Source: Candidatus Dojkabacteria bacterium
GTDB taxonomy: Bacteria > Patescibacteria > Dojkabacteria > SC72
Length of the DNA stretch: 64,000 nucleotides
Assembly (NCBI GenBank): GCA_023229785.1
Contig: JALNYV010000003.1
Span: 1-64,000, forward strand
Direction: 5' to 3'
Shown: positions 49,807 through 58,214 of the stretch, one piece after another
How the letters are laid out: every line of letters starts with the position of its first letter
Numbering within the stretch: position 1 is the first letter of the stretch
The notes under the pieces: model-generated
The model's input: only the letters and a program-made list of their open reading frames with translations
Databases searched by the model: none
Told to the model about the DNA's origin: nothing
Translations under genes and position numbers: made by a program

Positions 49807-50172
49807 CTAATTAGAAAACATTCTATCTATTAAAGCAGTAACATCTAAATCATTTACCACACCATCACTATTGACATCCATTGCTTTCATCTTGTTTGTA
49901 TATTCAACCAATGAGACTAAATCAACAATATTAACCTCACCATTTAAATCCACATCACCAAGAATAATTGTTGTAGTATCAGCAACAAAAGAACCATTAC
50001 TTTCTTTCACAACAATCATTGAAACATTACTATTGTTATCAATAGCTACTTGTTTGCTTTCACATCCAGCCAAAATGGGATTTATTACAGCAACTGCTAT
50101 AAAAAATGAAACAGCAATAATACCAAGAAAAGGTACAGAGTATACCTTAAGCATCTTTTTAAAACTAAGCAT
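49807..50172 (-). CDS. Lipoprotein with a type I dockerin domain (121 aa)
   Basis: ATG 50172 follows AGGAG. The signal has basic KKMLK, a hydrophobic stretch, and a perfect lipobox L34-A-G-C37. The mature part ends in two calcium-loop repeats: GDVDLNGEVNIVDLVSLVEY and MDVNSDGVVNDLDVTALID. Both have D-x-[DN]-x-[ND]-G-x-[VI]-N-x-x-D, the dockerin type I signature. Dockerins bind cohesins in cellulosome-like complexes. In a phage tail operon this is unexpected. It could coat the infected cell or dock to a host cohesin. It lies between the tail tube and chaperone genes, with a hairpin just upstream. Confidence 0.8.
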   Translation of the reverse strand: MLSFKKMLKVYSVPFLGIIAVSFFIAVAVINPILAGCESKQVAIDNNSNVSMIVVKESNGSFVADTTTIILGDVDLNGEVNIVDLVSLVEYTNKMKAMDVNSDGVVNDLDVTALIDRMFSN

Positions 50173-50190
50173 CTTTTTCTCCTGTTATTT

Positions 50191-50213
50191 AGTGGGGGTA
50201 ATTAGCCCCCACT
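50191..50213 (-). terminator. Perfect GC-rich hairpin upstream of the dockerin gene
   Basis: AGTGGGGG and CCCCCACT pair over eight bases around a 7-base loop, in the gap between the tail tube gene and the dockerin gene. No U-tract follows on the minus strand, so it is more likely an mRNA stabiliser or attenuator than a true terminator. It would lower downstream expression relative to the abundant tube protein. Confidence 0.5.
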
Positions 50214-50227
50214 AATATTACTCAATG

Positions 50228-51730
50228 TTACATATATATAGGTGGAAGGCCAGAACCAGATATATTAAGTGTCTGCGAACTGAACTTTAATTCAAGTCCC
50301 GCATCACCAGATATAGGCATGGTATGACTATCACCTATAAAGTTACAATCTTCAAAGACTGTGGTTTTCAATAACGTTGTAGCATCATGTGTTGTCTGAC
50401 TATTATACTCATAGTGAGTAATAGTAACATTCTTTACAGTTTGCAACTCAGCCATCAATATCTCAGTTAATGTGCCCGCATCAAAACTCTCCTGTAACCC
50501 AAGCATCTTGGCGTATTCACGTAAATCATTCTTATTAAAAGTCAAAGTTATTTCATTACGTAAATTTCCGTCCATTGTCTTACCTACAGAACGAGATTCA
50601 CCGAGTTCATCAACAGATGTTCTGGTCATTGGAATATTAAGGTCTATCCCGGTACACCTAGTAAGTTTCTCATTAGTGCCTGTACCAGTCTGCATCCAAA
50701 CCTCTACATACCCTTTTGATAGCTTACCTATGCTACTATCAAGATTTGTCAACACCTTATATCCCTTCTTAACTTTGTTAGTATAGTAGTATATAAGCTG
50801 TGTGTTGGCATCAATACTCAAACCAGCACCTATAGTAGCTTGTACTGTTAATTGACCAGATACATGAACAACTTGAGCCGCAGTGGCTAAGTTAGAAGCG
50901 GCATAGACAACATACGGAGAACCCGTTGCTCCCATGCATTCATCTGGAATTCTAAAAACTACATTAGCACCCGTGTACGAAATGAATGACCCCGTGATGC
51001 TTTGTACTTCCCTTCTTGAACCAAGTAATAACCTCTCCTCCTCACCAACAATACTATAGTTTTGCTCAGCAGCACCATCAACATCAATTCTGTATGTTAA
51101 TCCATCAACATAACACCTAGGAAGTATCACACTATACATAATGTTTGTTGATGTACTGGAATATCTATGAGGTATTGTAAAATGAACAGGGTTGGAATCA
51201 ATCGTATCCTGTGTTATTGTATATGCATTCACTAATGTAACTATATCACCACCCGTAGCTTGCGCCGTTAAGGAGTAAGTTGGGGAAAGGCCATACAGTA
51301 TGCTAGCACCAGCAAATGTTCTACTTACAATCTTCACATACTCAGCATCATTAGTTGTAGGATACATATTTGTTCTAATGACTTGTAACCAACTACCTAC
51401 GGTTGCATTAGCCCATTGACCACCACAACCCTTCGACGCTACACGAATAGTGCCGGTAGTATTTCTGGTTGATTTTATAACATTACGTTGCTCTAATATA
51501 CCAAAAATACCTGCCTCTAAATCAGTTGTGCCCCATTCGTTGGCGTTCATGGTTACTTGAGACTCTACGAGAGTAATCGTATCTTCAACAACACCATTGT
51601 TACCTAATTCAAAAACGGAGTCAATAGTAAAATTTGAATTCCAATCAAGAGACTGAACACGTCTCGTTGGGGTTGACCCAATATAAGCATATATATGCTT
51701 ACTTTGTATACCTATCGGTTTTACTGCCAT
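50228..51730 (-). CDS. Major tail tube protein (500 aa)
   Basis: ATG after AAAGGAG. Beta-rich with internal Thr/Ser-rich parts. Features are RRVQSLDWNSNFTIDSVFELGN near the start, VTMNANEWGTTDLE, and late PMTRTSVDELGESRSVG and NEITLTFNKND. It is long for a tube protein, and the middle (about 150-330) looks like an inserted domain. Position two genes downstream of the head-tail completion proteins and upstream of the chaperone is that of the tube protein. No sheath-like motif is visible. Confidence 0.65.
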   Translation of the reverse strand: MAVKPIGIQSKHIYAYIGSTPTRRVQSLDWNSNFTIDSVFELGNNGVVEDTITLVESQVTMNANEWGTTDLEAGIFGILEQRNVIKSTRNTTGTIRVASKGCGGQWANATVGSWLQVIRTNMYPTTNDAEYVKIVSRTFAGASILYGLSPTYSLTAQATGGDIVTLVNAYTITQDTIDSNPVHFTIPHRYSSTSTNIMYSVILPRCYVDGLTYRIDVDGAAEQNYSIVGEEERLLLGSRREVQSITGSFISYTGANVVFRIPDECMGATGSPYVVYAASNLATAAQVVHVSGQLTVQATIGAGLSIDANTQLIYYYTNKVKKGYKVLTNLDSSIGKLSKGYVEVWMQTGTGTNEKLTRCTGIDLNIPMTRTSVDELGESRSVGKTMDGNLRNEITLTFNKNDLREYAKMLGLQESFDAGTLTEILMAELQTVKNVTITHYEYNSQTTHDATTLLKTTVFEDCNFIGDSHTMPISGDAGLELKFSSQTLNISGSGLPPIYM

Positions 51731-51745
51731 AATTTATTGGCTCCT

Positions 51746-52261
51746 TTATTCAATCAAAGATTCTGCGGTTATTTCCATTGTAGCATGCACTAAAGCTACA
51801 TGCCTTTCTGACAGTTCCGCAGAATTCCAGTCAGAAATATCATCCAACACTAAATCAGCTAAAGTAGCAGAACCAACTGCTACTTTATTTGCTGACCTAA
51901 AATCATAAACATCAAACACTAACCCATCTAATCTTCGCCTTAATAGGTTTCCTAATGTGCGTAATTGATTATCATCAACAGCAATAATCGAGATTGTCAC
52001 TACAACCTCATCATACCCTGTGCTATTTCCTATTTCATAAGATATATTACGCACTTGGCCCGTCCCAATAGCTATTAACGGCAACTGTATTTGTCTGCTC
52101 CTGTCCTCTGCTTTTACAACTAATTCTTTTCCTCTTAGTGTGGGGTCTCCGGCTAGTGCTATACTATAGTTTGAACGCCAATCATTATCATTTAAATATT
52201 CTGAAATATCATACTTCAGTGACAAAATGGCAAGAGTTATATTATCAATAATAGCTGACAT
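51746..52261 (-). CDS. Tail terminator / completion protein (171 aa)
   Basis: ATG after GGGAG. N-terminal helix (IIDNITLAILSLKYDISEYL), then beta strands with LPLIAIGTGQVRNISYEIGN and a C-terminal strand pair. This matches the size and layout of gpU-like tail terminators, which cap the tube at the neck. Assignment rests mainly on gene order (head-tail joining, then this, then tube). Confidence 0.55.
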   Translation of the reverse strand: MSAIIDNITLAILSLKYDISEYLNDNDWRSNYSIALAGDPTLRGKELVVKAEDRSRQIQLPLIAIGTGQVRNISYEIGNSTGYDEVVVTISIIAVDDNQLRTLGNLLRRRLDGLVFDVYDFRSANKVAVGSATLADLVLDDISDWNSAELSERHVALVHATMEITAESLIE

Positions 52262-52271
52262 TCATTACTCC

Positions 52272-52901
52272 CTACACTAAATACGTACTCACATATCTAT
52301 TAAATGCTCTTCGCATAACTTCAATACTACGTCTGTCCTCATCATATAATTTTTGTCTGCCCCGTATGTACGAATTATTCATATAGAAATAATTCTTGGG
52401 CTCTAATCCGGGATGCTTTACCTTTTTGGCAAAAACAAAACCACCAGCATGCCTTGAATAGTACCTTAATAAAGATTTGTTTCGTGCTGAAATTGTATAA
52501 TCTTTTCTCTTTGTCCCGGACTCAAATATTCTCCACAATTTAACTTTATTATTCCTTAATGCTCTTTTGGGGACAGCACTTGAAATTGGGTCATTAGCAT
52601 CCATATAAGCTACATTACCAGTCCAACCAGTAATACTCTTATTAGCACCACCAACAGGATAGGCCCCACTAGAGATGTTCCCACTAACTTTATTAATTGC
52701 ATCCGTATTTTTGGATACATCACCATAACTTCTACCAACAGTAGCATTTTTTAACCTTGATGCAACGTTGCTCTCAATTACGTCACGATGTGCCTCCTCC
52801 ATCCCCTCAACTAATTCAGGAGACCTCATCATTCTAAAAGCAGTTGCTCTTATATAATTCTCAAGTTGTGCAGTGTCAGCACTAAGACCAATGTGTATCA
52901 T
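52272..52901 (-). CDS. Head-tail joining protein, HK97 gp10-like (209 aa)
   Basis: Starts MIHIGLSADTAQLENYIRATA, a basic protein with an initial helix and several basic turns (KRALRNNKVKLWRIFESGT; RHAGGFVFAKKVKHPGLEPK). The G-G-F-V-x-x-K-x-V-KHPG-x-x-P-x-x-Y stretch is typical of HK97 gp10/virion-morphogenesis family members, which fit between neck and tail. Overlaps its upstream neighbour by four bases. Confidence 0.65.
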   Translation of the reverse strand: MIHIGLSADTAQLENYIRATAFRMMRSPELVEGMEEAHRDVIESNVASRLKNATVGRSYGDVSKNTDAINKVSGNISSGAYPVGGANKSITGWTGNVAYMDANDPISSAVPKRALRNNKVKLWRIFESGTKRKDYTISARNKSLLRYYSRHAGGFVFAKKVKHPGLEPKNYFYMNNSYIRGRQKLYDEDRRSIEVMRRAFNRYVSTYLV

Positions 52902-53377
52902 ATTGAACTCTCTTTAACCAAGAAAAGATGAACTACATCCTCAAACCCAAAGCTATCTGTTATAACTCCTTTTAGTGTGTACACATTCCCACCGATTTGT
53001 ATGTTGTCAGCATAATCAAAAAAAGTTTTGTTGTTGCGTGTAATGATAACATCTTTCCTCAAACAAGAAACCCAAAAATCATAAGGCTCGATACTACTAT
53101 ATGGTGTTTGCTTAAACTCTTGTCCAGTACCAACCCTTAATCCTGTTTTCTCAATTGGAATGACCTTTATCCTATAGTATCCAAGTAACCCGTCGGGGTA
53201 CCTTTTATCAAAAACACCTGATTGTCTGGCATCAAGAACTTCCCCATACTCTACTTCAATAGCATCCCCACCAACTTCTTCAGCTACTATAAACACAGTA
53301 GCTGTAACAGCAAATTCGCTATTCAGTAACTCGCTGTTGGCAAAATCACAAGCCTTTCTAATATAATCAAATGACAT
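52898..53377 (-). CDS. Head-tail connector protein (159 aa)
   Basis: Beta-rich protein, MSFDYIRKACDFANSELLNS, with AIEVEYGEVLDARQSG and a late YTLKGVITDSFG. Size and position (third gene after the capsid block) suggest a stopper or head-closure protein. No diagnostic motif; the ribosome binding site is weak. Confidence 0.5.
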   Translation of the reverse strand: MSFDYIRKACDFANSELLNSEFAVTATVFIVAEEVGGDAIEVEYGEVLDARQSGVFDKRYPDGLLGYYRIKVIPIEKTGLRVGTGQEFKQTPYSSIEPYDFWVSCLRKDVIITRNNKTFFDYADNIQIGGNVYTLKGVITDSFGFEDVVHLFLVKESSI

Positions 53378-53378
53378 C

Positions 53379-54122
53379 TTATGTAGTTACTATATTCTCA
53401 GTATAAACATCAATAACTTGACCAGATGGCAGATTATCCCTCTGGTAATTTGCCGCTTTGTCGGCTATCTCAGTTTCCATACTTTTTGTAATAGACTGAT
53501 AATCTTTCATTTGAGCAACACTATCAATAGTGTGCATTGGTCCTCTAAACCTTACACCCAGACCCCTAGACTTTTGTTCCTCAACAAAACGTCTACGCAC
53601 TAATACTGCCGTTGCTTTTATAATTAATTCCCGTTCGTTGTCGTTAGCATATATTGGTAAATAACCCGTGCCAGTTCCAGATGAAGTAAAAGAAAATCCA
53701 AATGAATTGTTTAGATAGTTCACCGATAACGGAACAAAATCAGAAATCTCAGTATCTGAGAATGTATACGGATTTTTTTCAGTATACTCATACGTTGCCA
53801 ATACTTGCTTAAATTTGTTTGGCTTATGCGGCTTGTCCGCATCTCCGTCAGAAAAAGTACAAGACAGTGTTGATGGTGCCCATAAAAAGACTTTTGAATT
53901 AGTTGCAACTGTAGTAAAAGTAGATGCTGCTGTATATGTATAAGGTTCTACATATAAAAATACAGATGCTATTGGACTATTTTTTAAATAAAAAGTCTCT
54001 CTGTTTCCTGTAGCAGCAGCCGTGTTACCTATTAAAATGTCAACAACAGCTTTTGAATGCTGTTTTGCATCAGGTATATAATTTCGAGCGGAGTCAACAA
54101 TGCCTTGTACTGTTCCAGTCAT
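53379..54122 (-). CDS. Head-tail adaptor protein (247 aa)
   Basis: ATG 54122 follows AAGGAG. An N-terminal helix (TVQGIVDSARNYIPD), a beta insert (FLYVEPYTYTAASTF) and a helical C-terminal half with ELIIKATAVLVRRRFVEEQK. The helical bundle with ...R-R-F-V-E-E-Q... is like HK97 gp6-type adaptors that bind the portal. Assignment by layout and position. Confidence 0.55.
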   Translation of the reverse strand: MTGTVQGIVDSARNYIPDAKQHSKAVVDILIGNTAAATGNRETFYLKNSPIASVFLYVEPYTYTAASTFTTVATNSKVFLWAPSTLSCTFSDGDADKPHKPNKFKQVLATYEYTEKNPYTFSDTEISDFVPLSVNYLNNSFGFSFTSSGTGTGYLPIYANDNERELIIKATAVLVRRRFVEEQKSRGLGVRFRGPMHTIDSVAQMKDYQSITKSMETEIADKAANYQRDNLPSGQVIDVYTENIVTT

Positions 54123-54824
54123 TTACACTCCTTCAATCAAGTCCCTATCGTTATTTGATAACTCAAGTTTGACTAACTCGTCTTCCATTTCCTTTTTAGA
54201 TAATCCCTCAAATTGGATACCCGCAAGTTCACAAGCAGTTGTTAAATCGTGATGATGCAATATGCTGTATTTATGTTGTGTAAACAACTCTTGATATTTA
54301 CGAACTACTATAGAAAGTTTTGGAGATGCTTCTATCCCGTTGGCCTTTGCCACACGTAAGAAGTGTCTTGGAGCAAAATGATTTGTCATTTTTGACACAA
54401 TACTTTTAACCTCATTTAATGAACTCTTTCCAAGAATCTCCAAAATCTGCTCATCCGTAAACGCATTAGGATTACTAACACTGTCCTTTTTGGCTACAAC
54501 GCCGACTGCGCCAAGAGCATTAATTGCGGAATCATCTCTGACAATAATACCACCAATGCACTCATTAGTTCCCTGTATTCTTAGCCACGCACTGTGTGTA
54601 ATAACCGCCTTCTCACCATAAGAACGAAGTATAACCTTAGTTATACCCAAAATAGGGGACTCTAGTCCTATACTAAACCCACCATCCCCATACCAAACAA
54701 CACCGACAAGTGGTGATTTCTGTCTGTATCTTTCTAATTCCTGTGTAGTTGCCTCAAGCTGCTTGGCAATCAACTCATACGTTTCCGGGGATATTTTATT
54801 ATCCTTCTTTTCTTCTGAACTCAT
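54123..54824 (-). CDS. Unknown protein in the virion cluster (233 aa)
   Basis: ATG after AGGAGG. Coiled-coil start (YELIAKQLEATTQELERYRQ), a beta region (VGVVWYGDGGFSIGLES; IGGIIVRDDSAIN) and a helical C-terminus with FAPRHFLRVAKANGIEASP and a late LSKKEMEDEL. It might be a head vertex or tail connector, or contain a SAP/HeH-like DNA-binding tail (LTTACELAGIQFEGLSKKEM). Function unknown. A terminator separates it from the capsid gene. Confidence 0.6.
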   Translation of the reverse strand: MSSEEKKDNKISPETYELIAKQLEATTQELERYRQKSPLVGVVWYGDGGFSIGLESPILGITKVILRSYGEKAVITHSAWLRIQGTNECIGGIIVRDDSAINALGAVGVVAKKDSVSNPNAFTDEQILEILGKSSLNEVKSIVSKMTNHFAPRHFLRVAKANGIEASPKLSIVVRKYQELFTQHKYSILHHHDLTTACELAGIQFEGLSKKEMEDELVKLELSNNDRDLIEGV

Positions 54825-54835
54825 CTTTACCTCCT

Positions 54836-54866
54836 AAAAAAGAGGGGGAAAGGTGTCTTTCCCCCT
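54836..54866 (-). terminator. Rho-independent terminator after the major capsid gene
   Basis: On the minus strand AGGGGGAAAG and CTTTCCCCCT form a perfect 10-bp stem with loop ACAC, followed by CTTTTTT. It lies 20 bases after the capsid stop. The ribosome binding site of the next gene follows immediately. It would give a short, abundant capsid transcript with partial readthrough into the connector genes. Confidence 0.85.
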
Positions 54867-54886
54867 TTCAGTATAAATACTAATTA

Positions 54887-55855
54887 TTAGCTAGTTACAA
54901 TTCTGCTAATTCTATCCGTGTGCCAAATTCCAATGCCATCATCCCATCTCATATAGATGTTCATGGATTCTGTCTGTGGAATAACCTCATCACTAGTACG
55001 CAGCGCACCAGCAATAACGGCACGACCAGCCGGTAAATCGGAGAACATCCACAAATCGGCGGCATCAAATGGATAGACAACTCCATAATCGTTATCTGTG
55101 AACGAATTCACTTTGATAACAGGAATGCCAGCATATGTACCAACCTGACCGCGAGTTTCCCATTCCCGACGAGTGTCATTGGAATAGTTTACGTTACTGG
55201 ACAGTTTAGCAATAGCATTTCTACGACCTACAATAACCTTGATTTCAGACTCATCCGTCAAAGTATTCATAGCGGTAATAATAGTACCGATAGAAACACC
55301 ACCACCAGCAGTATACTGCGCACCACCAGACTGATATGCTGTCATACCAGCTAACGTATTAACAAACAACATTCTGTTTCTCCAAGCATTAATCAGACCA
55401 TTGGTATAATCTGCCAACTCGGACACAGAATACTTACCCGCCTGAACACTAACCAAGTCAAGTCTAATACCAACCTCTTTAAGATTGGGCTTAGCACTGT
55501 AGCTAGTAAACTGCGGACGTGACATTCTTACAGCAGCACCGTAAGAGCCCGTATATATCGCCATACCAGAAATCTCATTCACTACCAGAGTTTCTCCGGG
55601 ATTTATTCTCTCTGTCGGTAAAACAGCCGAGATTAAATCGTTCTGGTTAACTTGGTCAGTAGTGTTTTTAATAACTTGCTTCGCAATTTGGTGAAGTTTA
55701 GCTCTGATTGCAGGGTCACTCCAATCAATATTCTCCAAACCAGCAAATTCTGCTTTTATAAGAGCCTTCTCCTCAGCATATAAAGCATATCTGTCACTAG
55801 TTGCACCAAGCACACCAGAAGGAGAAACAAAACCAATGCTTTTCATCTTAGCCAT
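54887..55855 (-). CDS. Major capsid protein, HK97 fold (322 aa)
   Basis: ATG after AGGAGG. An N-terminal helical arm (YALYAEEKALIKAEFAGLEN) is followed by the E-loop-like LPTERINPGETLVVNE. Next come a long spine helix (SELADYTNGLINAWRNRMLF) and the A-domain end (AGIPVIKVNSFTDNDYGVVY; WHTDRISRIV). Order protease, accessory, capsid fits. Forms the head shell. Confidence 0.85.
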   Translation of the reverse strand: MAKMKSIGFVSPSGVLGATSDRYALYAEEKALIKAEFAGLENIDWSDPAIRAKLHQIAKQVIKNTTDQVNQNDLISAVLPTERINPGETLVVNEISGMAIYTGSYGAAVRMSRPQFTSYSAKPNLKEVGIRLDLVSVQAGKYSVSELADYTNGLINAWRNRMLFVNTLAGMTAYQSGGAQYTAGGGVSIGTIITAMNTLTDESEIKVIVGRRNAIAKLSSNVNYSNDTRREWETRGQVGTYAGIPVIKVNSFTDNDYGVVYPFDAADLWMFSDLPAGRAVIAGALRTSDEVIPQTESMNIYMRWDDGIGIWHTDRISRIVTS

Positions 55856-55870
55856 TATTTATTTCCTCCT

Positions 55871-56350
55871 TTAAAGAACACGTACTTTCATCCAACCATT
55901 ATATGTACCAATACATTTTCCAACTAACAAGGAAGACGCATAAGTACCATTGGACAGATACGAATATTTTCCGTTTAATCCTATACACACACCCTTTCCA
56001 AAGGTGTACCCAGCCACTGAAGCTTCTTCGGTCAAAGACTTATGAACTTCAAACACATTACCAGAAGTAAGATTAAACCCGATGACATAATCATTCTGGT
56101 CAATTGTAGCACCCACATTTTCCAAATCAGGGTCTTCCATATAAATAGGGAAGAAATTTGCAACTGTGTTAAGTGTACCATTGACAGCAGCAGCCGCAGT
56201 GGCCGCAGGGTAGGTAATCTTAGCATAAAATGTATTTAAATCCGAAGAGGCTATAGCGCACAAATGACCCTCTCTAACAGAAGTACCACTTACATATTTA
56301 TACGAACGCAAATCGCCTTCGTTATAAACAATCGGTCTAAAGGTCTTCAT
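55871..56350 (-). CDS. Capsid accessory/decoration protein (159 aa)
   Basis: ATG after AGGAGG. Beta-rich, MKTFRPIVYNEGDLRSYKYV, with FYAKITYPAATAAAAVNGT and a glycine-rich close (GKCIGTYNGWMKVRVL). Lies between the protease-scaffold and capsid genes, the common place for a head decoration or stabilising protein. Assigned by position and fold impression. Confidence 0.6.
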   Translation of the reverse strand: MKTFRPIVYNEGDLRSYKYVSGTSVREGHLCAIASSDLNTFYAKITYPAATAAAAVNGTLNTVANFFPIYMEDPDLENVGATIDQNDYVIGFNLTSGNVFEVHKSLTEEASVAGYTFGKGVCIGLNGKYSYLSNGTYASSLLVGKCIGTYNGWMKVRVL

Positions 56351-56361
56351 TAACTATCCTC

Positions 56362-57060
56362 CTACTTACTTTTCTTATATTGTTCACGCAATTTATCAAG
56401 CTTTGTATCAATACCAGCTCCCGCATCATGGTTTGAACCATGCCCGGCATCACCCATTACACCAGAAGCAGCCGCCAATGTGGTCTGCTTGAAAGTAGCA
56501 ACGATTGAATCATGTATCTTAGATAAGCTTTCTGTTGGGTCTGTGTTTTCTTTCTCACTCTTGTCAATAGCAGAAAACGCCATACCTTTTACAGTTTCTT
56601 GCATAAACTCCGTTAGAACAACCCCGGAATCGTGAATTGACTGCATGAAAGTCGCAACACGCTGTTCCTGTTGTTTTACTATTTCTGCCCGTTTTAAGGA
56701 CTCTATCTCACTAGTCAATGTCGCAACCTTAGCATTGGCATCTTCTAGTTCTTTCTTTGCTGTGGCTATCTCAACGTCCTTTTCGGACAAAAGTTGTGTA
56801 GCAAGAGCCTTTTCCTCTCCTCTGGTTTTGGAAATAGCATCCATCTTATCTTCTTTTGTATGCCCATACACAACCTCTACAGAAGACGTGTCGCTAGCAA
56901 TATAAGCAACAACCACATCATTGAGCTCCTGCCCAAATTTAATGGCATCTTCCTCAGAGATTTTATTACCACCACAATAATCCTTTAATGCCTGATGTGC
57001 AATTACGAAAATGTCACCCAAACATTTAGCAGCAGAAATCTTCTCTGCAAGTTTAAACAT
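56362..57060 (-). CDS. Nested in-frame scaffold protein (232 aa)
   Basis: Inside the protease gene, ATG 57060-57058 (MFKLAEKISAAKCLGD) is preceded by AGGAGG with good spacing (57061-57073), stronger than many true starts here. It would make the C-terminal coiled-coil part alone, as lambda Nu3 is made inside C. It acts as internal scaffold during head assembly and is absent from the mature head in relatives. Confidence 0.75.
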   Translation of the reverse strand: MFKLAEKISAAKCLGDIFVIAHQALKDYCGGNKISEEDAIKFGQELNDVVVAYIASDTSSVEVVYGHTKEDKMDAISKTRGEEKALATQLLSEKDVEIATAKKELEDANAKVATLTSEIESLKRAEIVKQQEQRVATFMQSIHDSGVVLTEFMQETVKGMAFSAIDKSEKENTDPTESLSKIHDSIVATFKQTTLAAASGVMGDAGHGSNHDAGAGIDTKLDKLREQYKKSK

Positions 57061-58200
57061 TATATCTCCTCCTAATGACCTGTTTTTCAGGTCTTTCTTA
57101 CCATTTTTGTCTTCTTCTTTATTATCGTTTAACCCCATACTTTTTGTATTATTTTTTGAATCTTTTTTTGCTGTTACTACATATTTTTTATCAACCAACA
57201 TAACTGAAGGCTCCATTTTAACCACTTCGTTGGCAAAAGCTATGTTTTCAGCTAAAACGCCATGTTTTTCCCTTTGGGCGGCAGAAATACTCAAAGCTAT
57301 GCTCCCGTCATCAGACGTACGCAAAGACATAACCTCTGCTCTGGGTTCTGCTGGATGAAGCACAACCCCATTACCAATAAAGTCTATACCAACCAAACCC
57401 CTATAGGCGTCTTCATCATTCTTATGCATAACATACCTATGGTGCTCAAACTCGAAGAAATCATAGAACATTTCACCACATTTTGTACATTTAATAGCGT
57501 CAAAAAAGACCTCCATACTCAATGATAGTTTGTTCTCAAAAAACCTTTGTCTTACAATTTCATCCCTTGTAACCTCACCCTCCATATATTGCATATATGG
57601 AGAAAGTCTGTTTAAAACACCGTTAATACCAATACAAACCGGTTGTTCCGGTTCGGCTACTATTTGGGAATCAAGAGAAAAACCAACAATCTGCTCCCTA
57701 TAGTGTTCCCAATCAATAGGCTTATGTGCCATAGTCCTATATTTCTCAACTAATTCATCTTTAAAGAAAAAATCATCATTGAGGTTTGGACCTTCAAAAA
57801 CTGGACGACAATAAAAGTAATAATTGTCATTCAGTTCCGCTTGAGCCTTACTTTTACTATCTATCGGGTGTATATCATTACCACCAATAACCAGATTAGG
57901 TAAAGAAGAGCATAAAACAAGGTTAGCAGTAACTAAAGTTTTATTCTCTAGAAGTAACCCAACCTCGCTTGCTGTTCTAATCTTATCCTTTTCCTCAAGC
58001 CAAGAAACAATGGCATCCGTATTGAACCTATCCTTATCAAAAATGTAAGCATAGGTTTTAATCTTACCACTAACTTTTCCAACTATTGTTTTTACTCCCG
58101 GCTCACAAGCTGTGGTATAAAAACTATCCACATCAAAAGCAGCCTTGTCAAAAACAGTAGCCACAAAGTATTTATCTTTTAACTTAATAACCTTACCCAT
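56362..58200 (-). CDS. Prohead protease-scaffold protein (612 aa)
   Basis: ATG 58200 (MGKVIKLKDKYFV) follows AGAGG. About residues 120-200 have DDFFFKDELVEKYRTMAHKP and IDWEHYREQIVGFSLDS, as in phage prohead proteases where K-P-[IV]-x-WEH-x-x-x-x-I-[VI]-G is conserved. A C2H2-like finger follows near 240 (CTKCGEMF...HHRYVMH). The C-terminal third is a scaffold: a coiled coil (about 470-515) and a Glu/Lys-rich end. Cleaves itself and the capsid delta arm by analogy. A second start inside gives the scaffold alone. Confidence 0.75.
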   Translation of the reverse strand: MGKVIKLKDKYFVATVFDKAAFDVDSFYTTACEPGVKTIVGKVSGKIKTYAYIFDKDRFNTDAIVSWLEEKDKIRTASEVGLLLENKTLVTANLVLCSSLPNLVIGGNDIHPIDSKSKAQAELNDNYYFYCRPVFEGPNLNDDFFFKDELVEKYRTMAHKPIDWEHYREQIVGFSLDSQIVAEPEQPVCIGINGVLNRLSPYMQYMEGEVTRDEIVRQRFFENKLSLSMEVFFDAIKCTKCGEMFYDFFEFEHHRYVMHKNDEDAYRGLVGIDFIGNGVVLHPAEPRAEVMSLRTSDDGSIALSISAAQREKHGVLAENIAFANEVVKMEPSVMLVDKKYVVTAKKDSKNNTKSMGLNDNKEEDKNGKKDLKNRSLGGDIMFKLAEKISAAKCLGDIFVIAHQALKDYCGGNKISEEDAIKFGQELNDVVVAYIASDTSSVEVVYGHTKEDKMDAISKTRGEEKALATQLLSEKDVEIATAKKELEDANAKVATLTSEIESLKRAEIVKQQEQRVATFMQSIHDSGVVLTEFMQETVKGMAFSAIDKSEKENTDPTESLSKIHDSIVATFKQTTLAAASGVMGDAGHGSNHDAGAGIDTKLDKLREQYKKSK

Positions 58201-58214
58201 TAACACACCTCTTA

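Noticed and set aside
50228..51730. Contractile sheath protein instead of a tube protein
   Set aside because: No sheath motif and no second tube gene follow, and the next genes are chaperone and tape measure, so a tube protein is more likely. A contractile tail cannot be excluded because flanking genes are outside the window.
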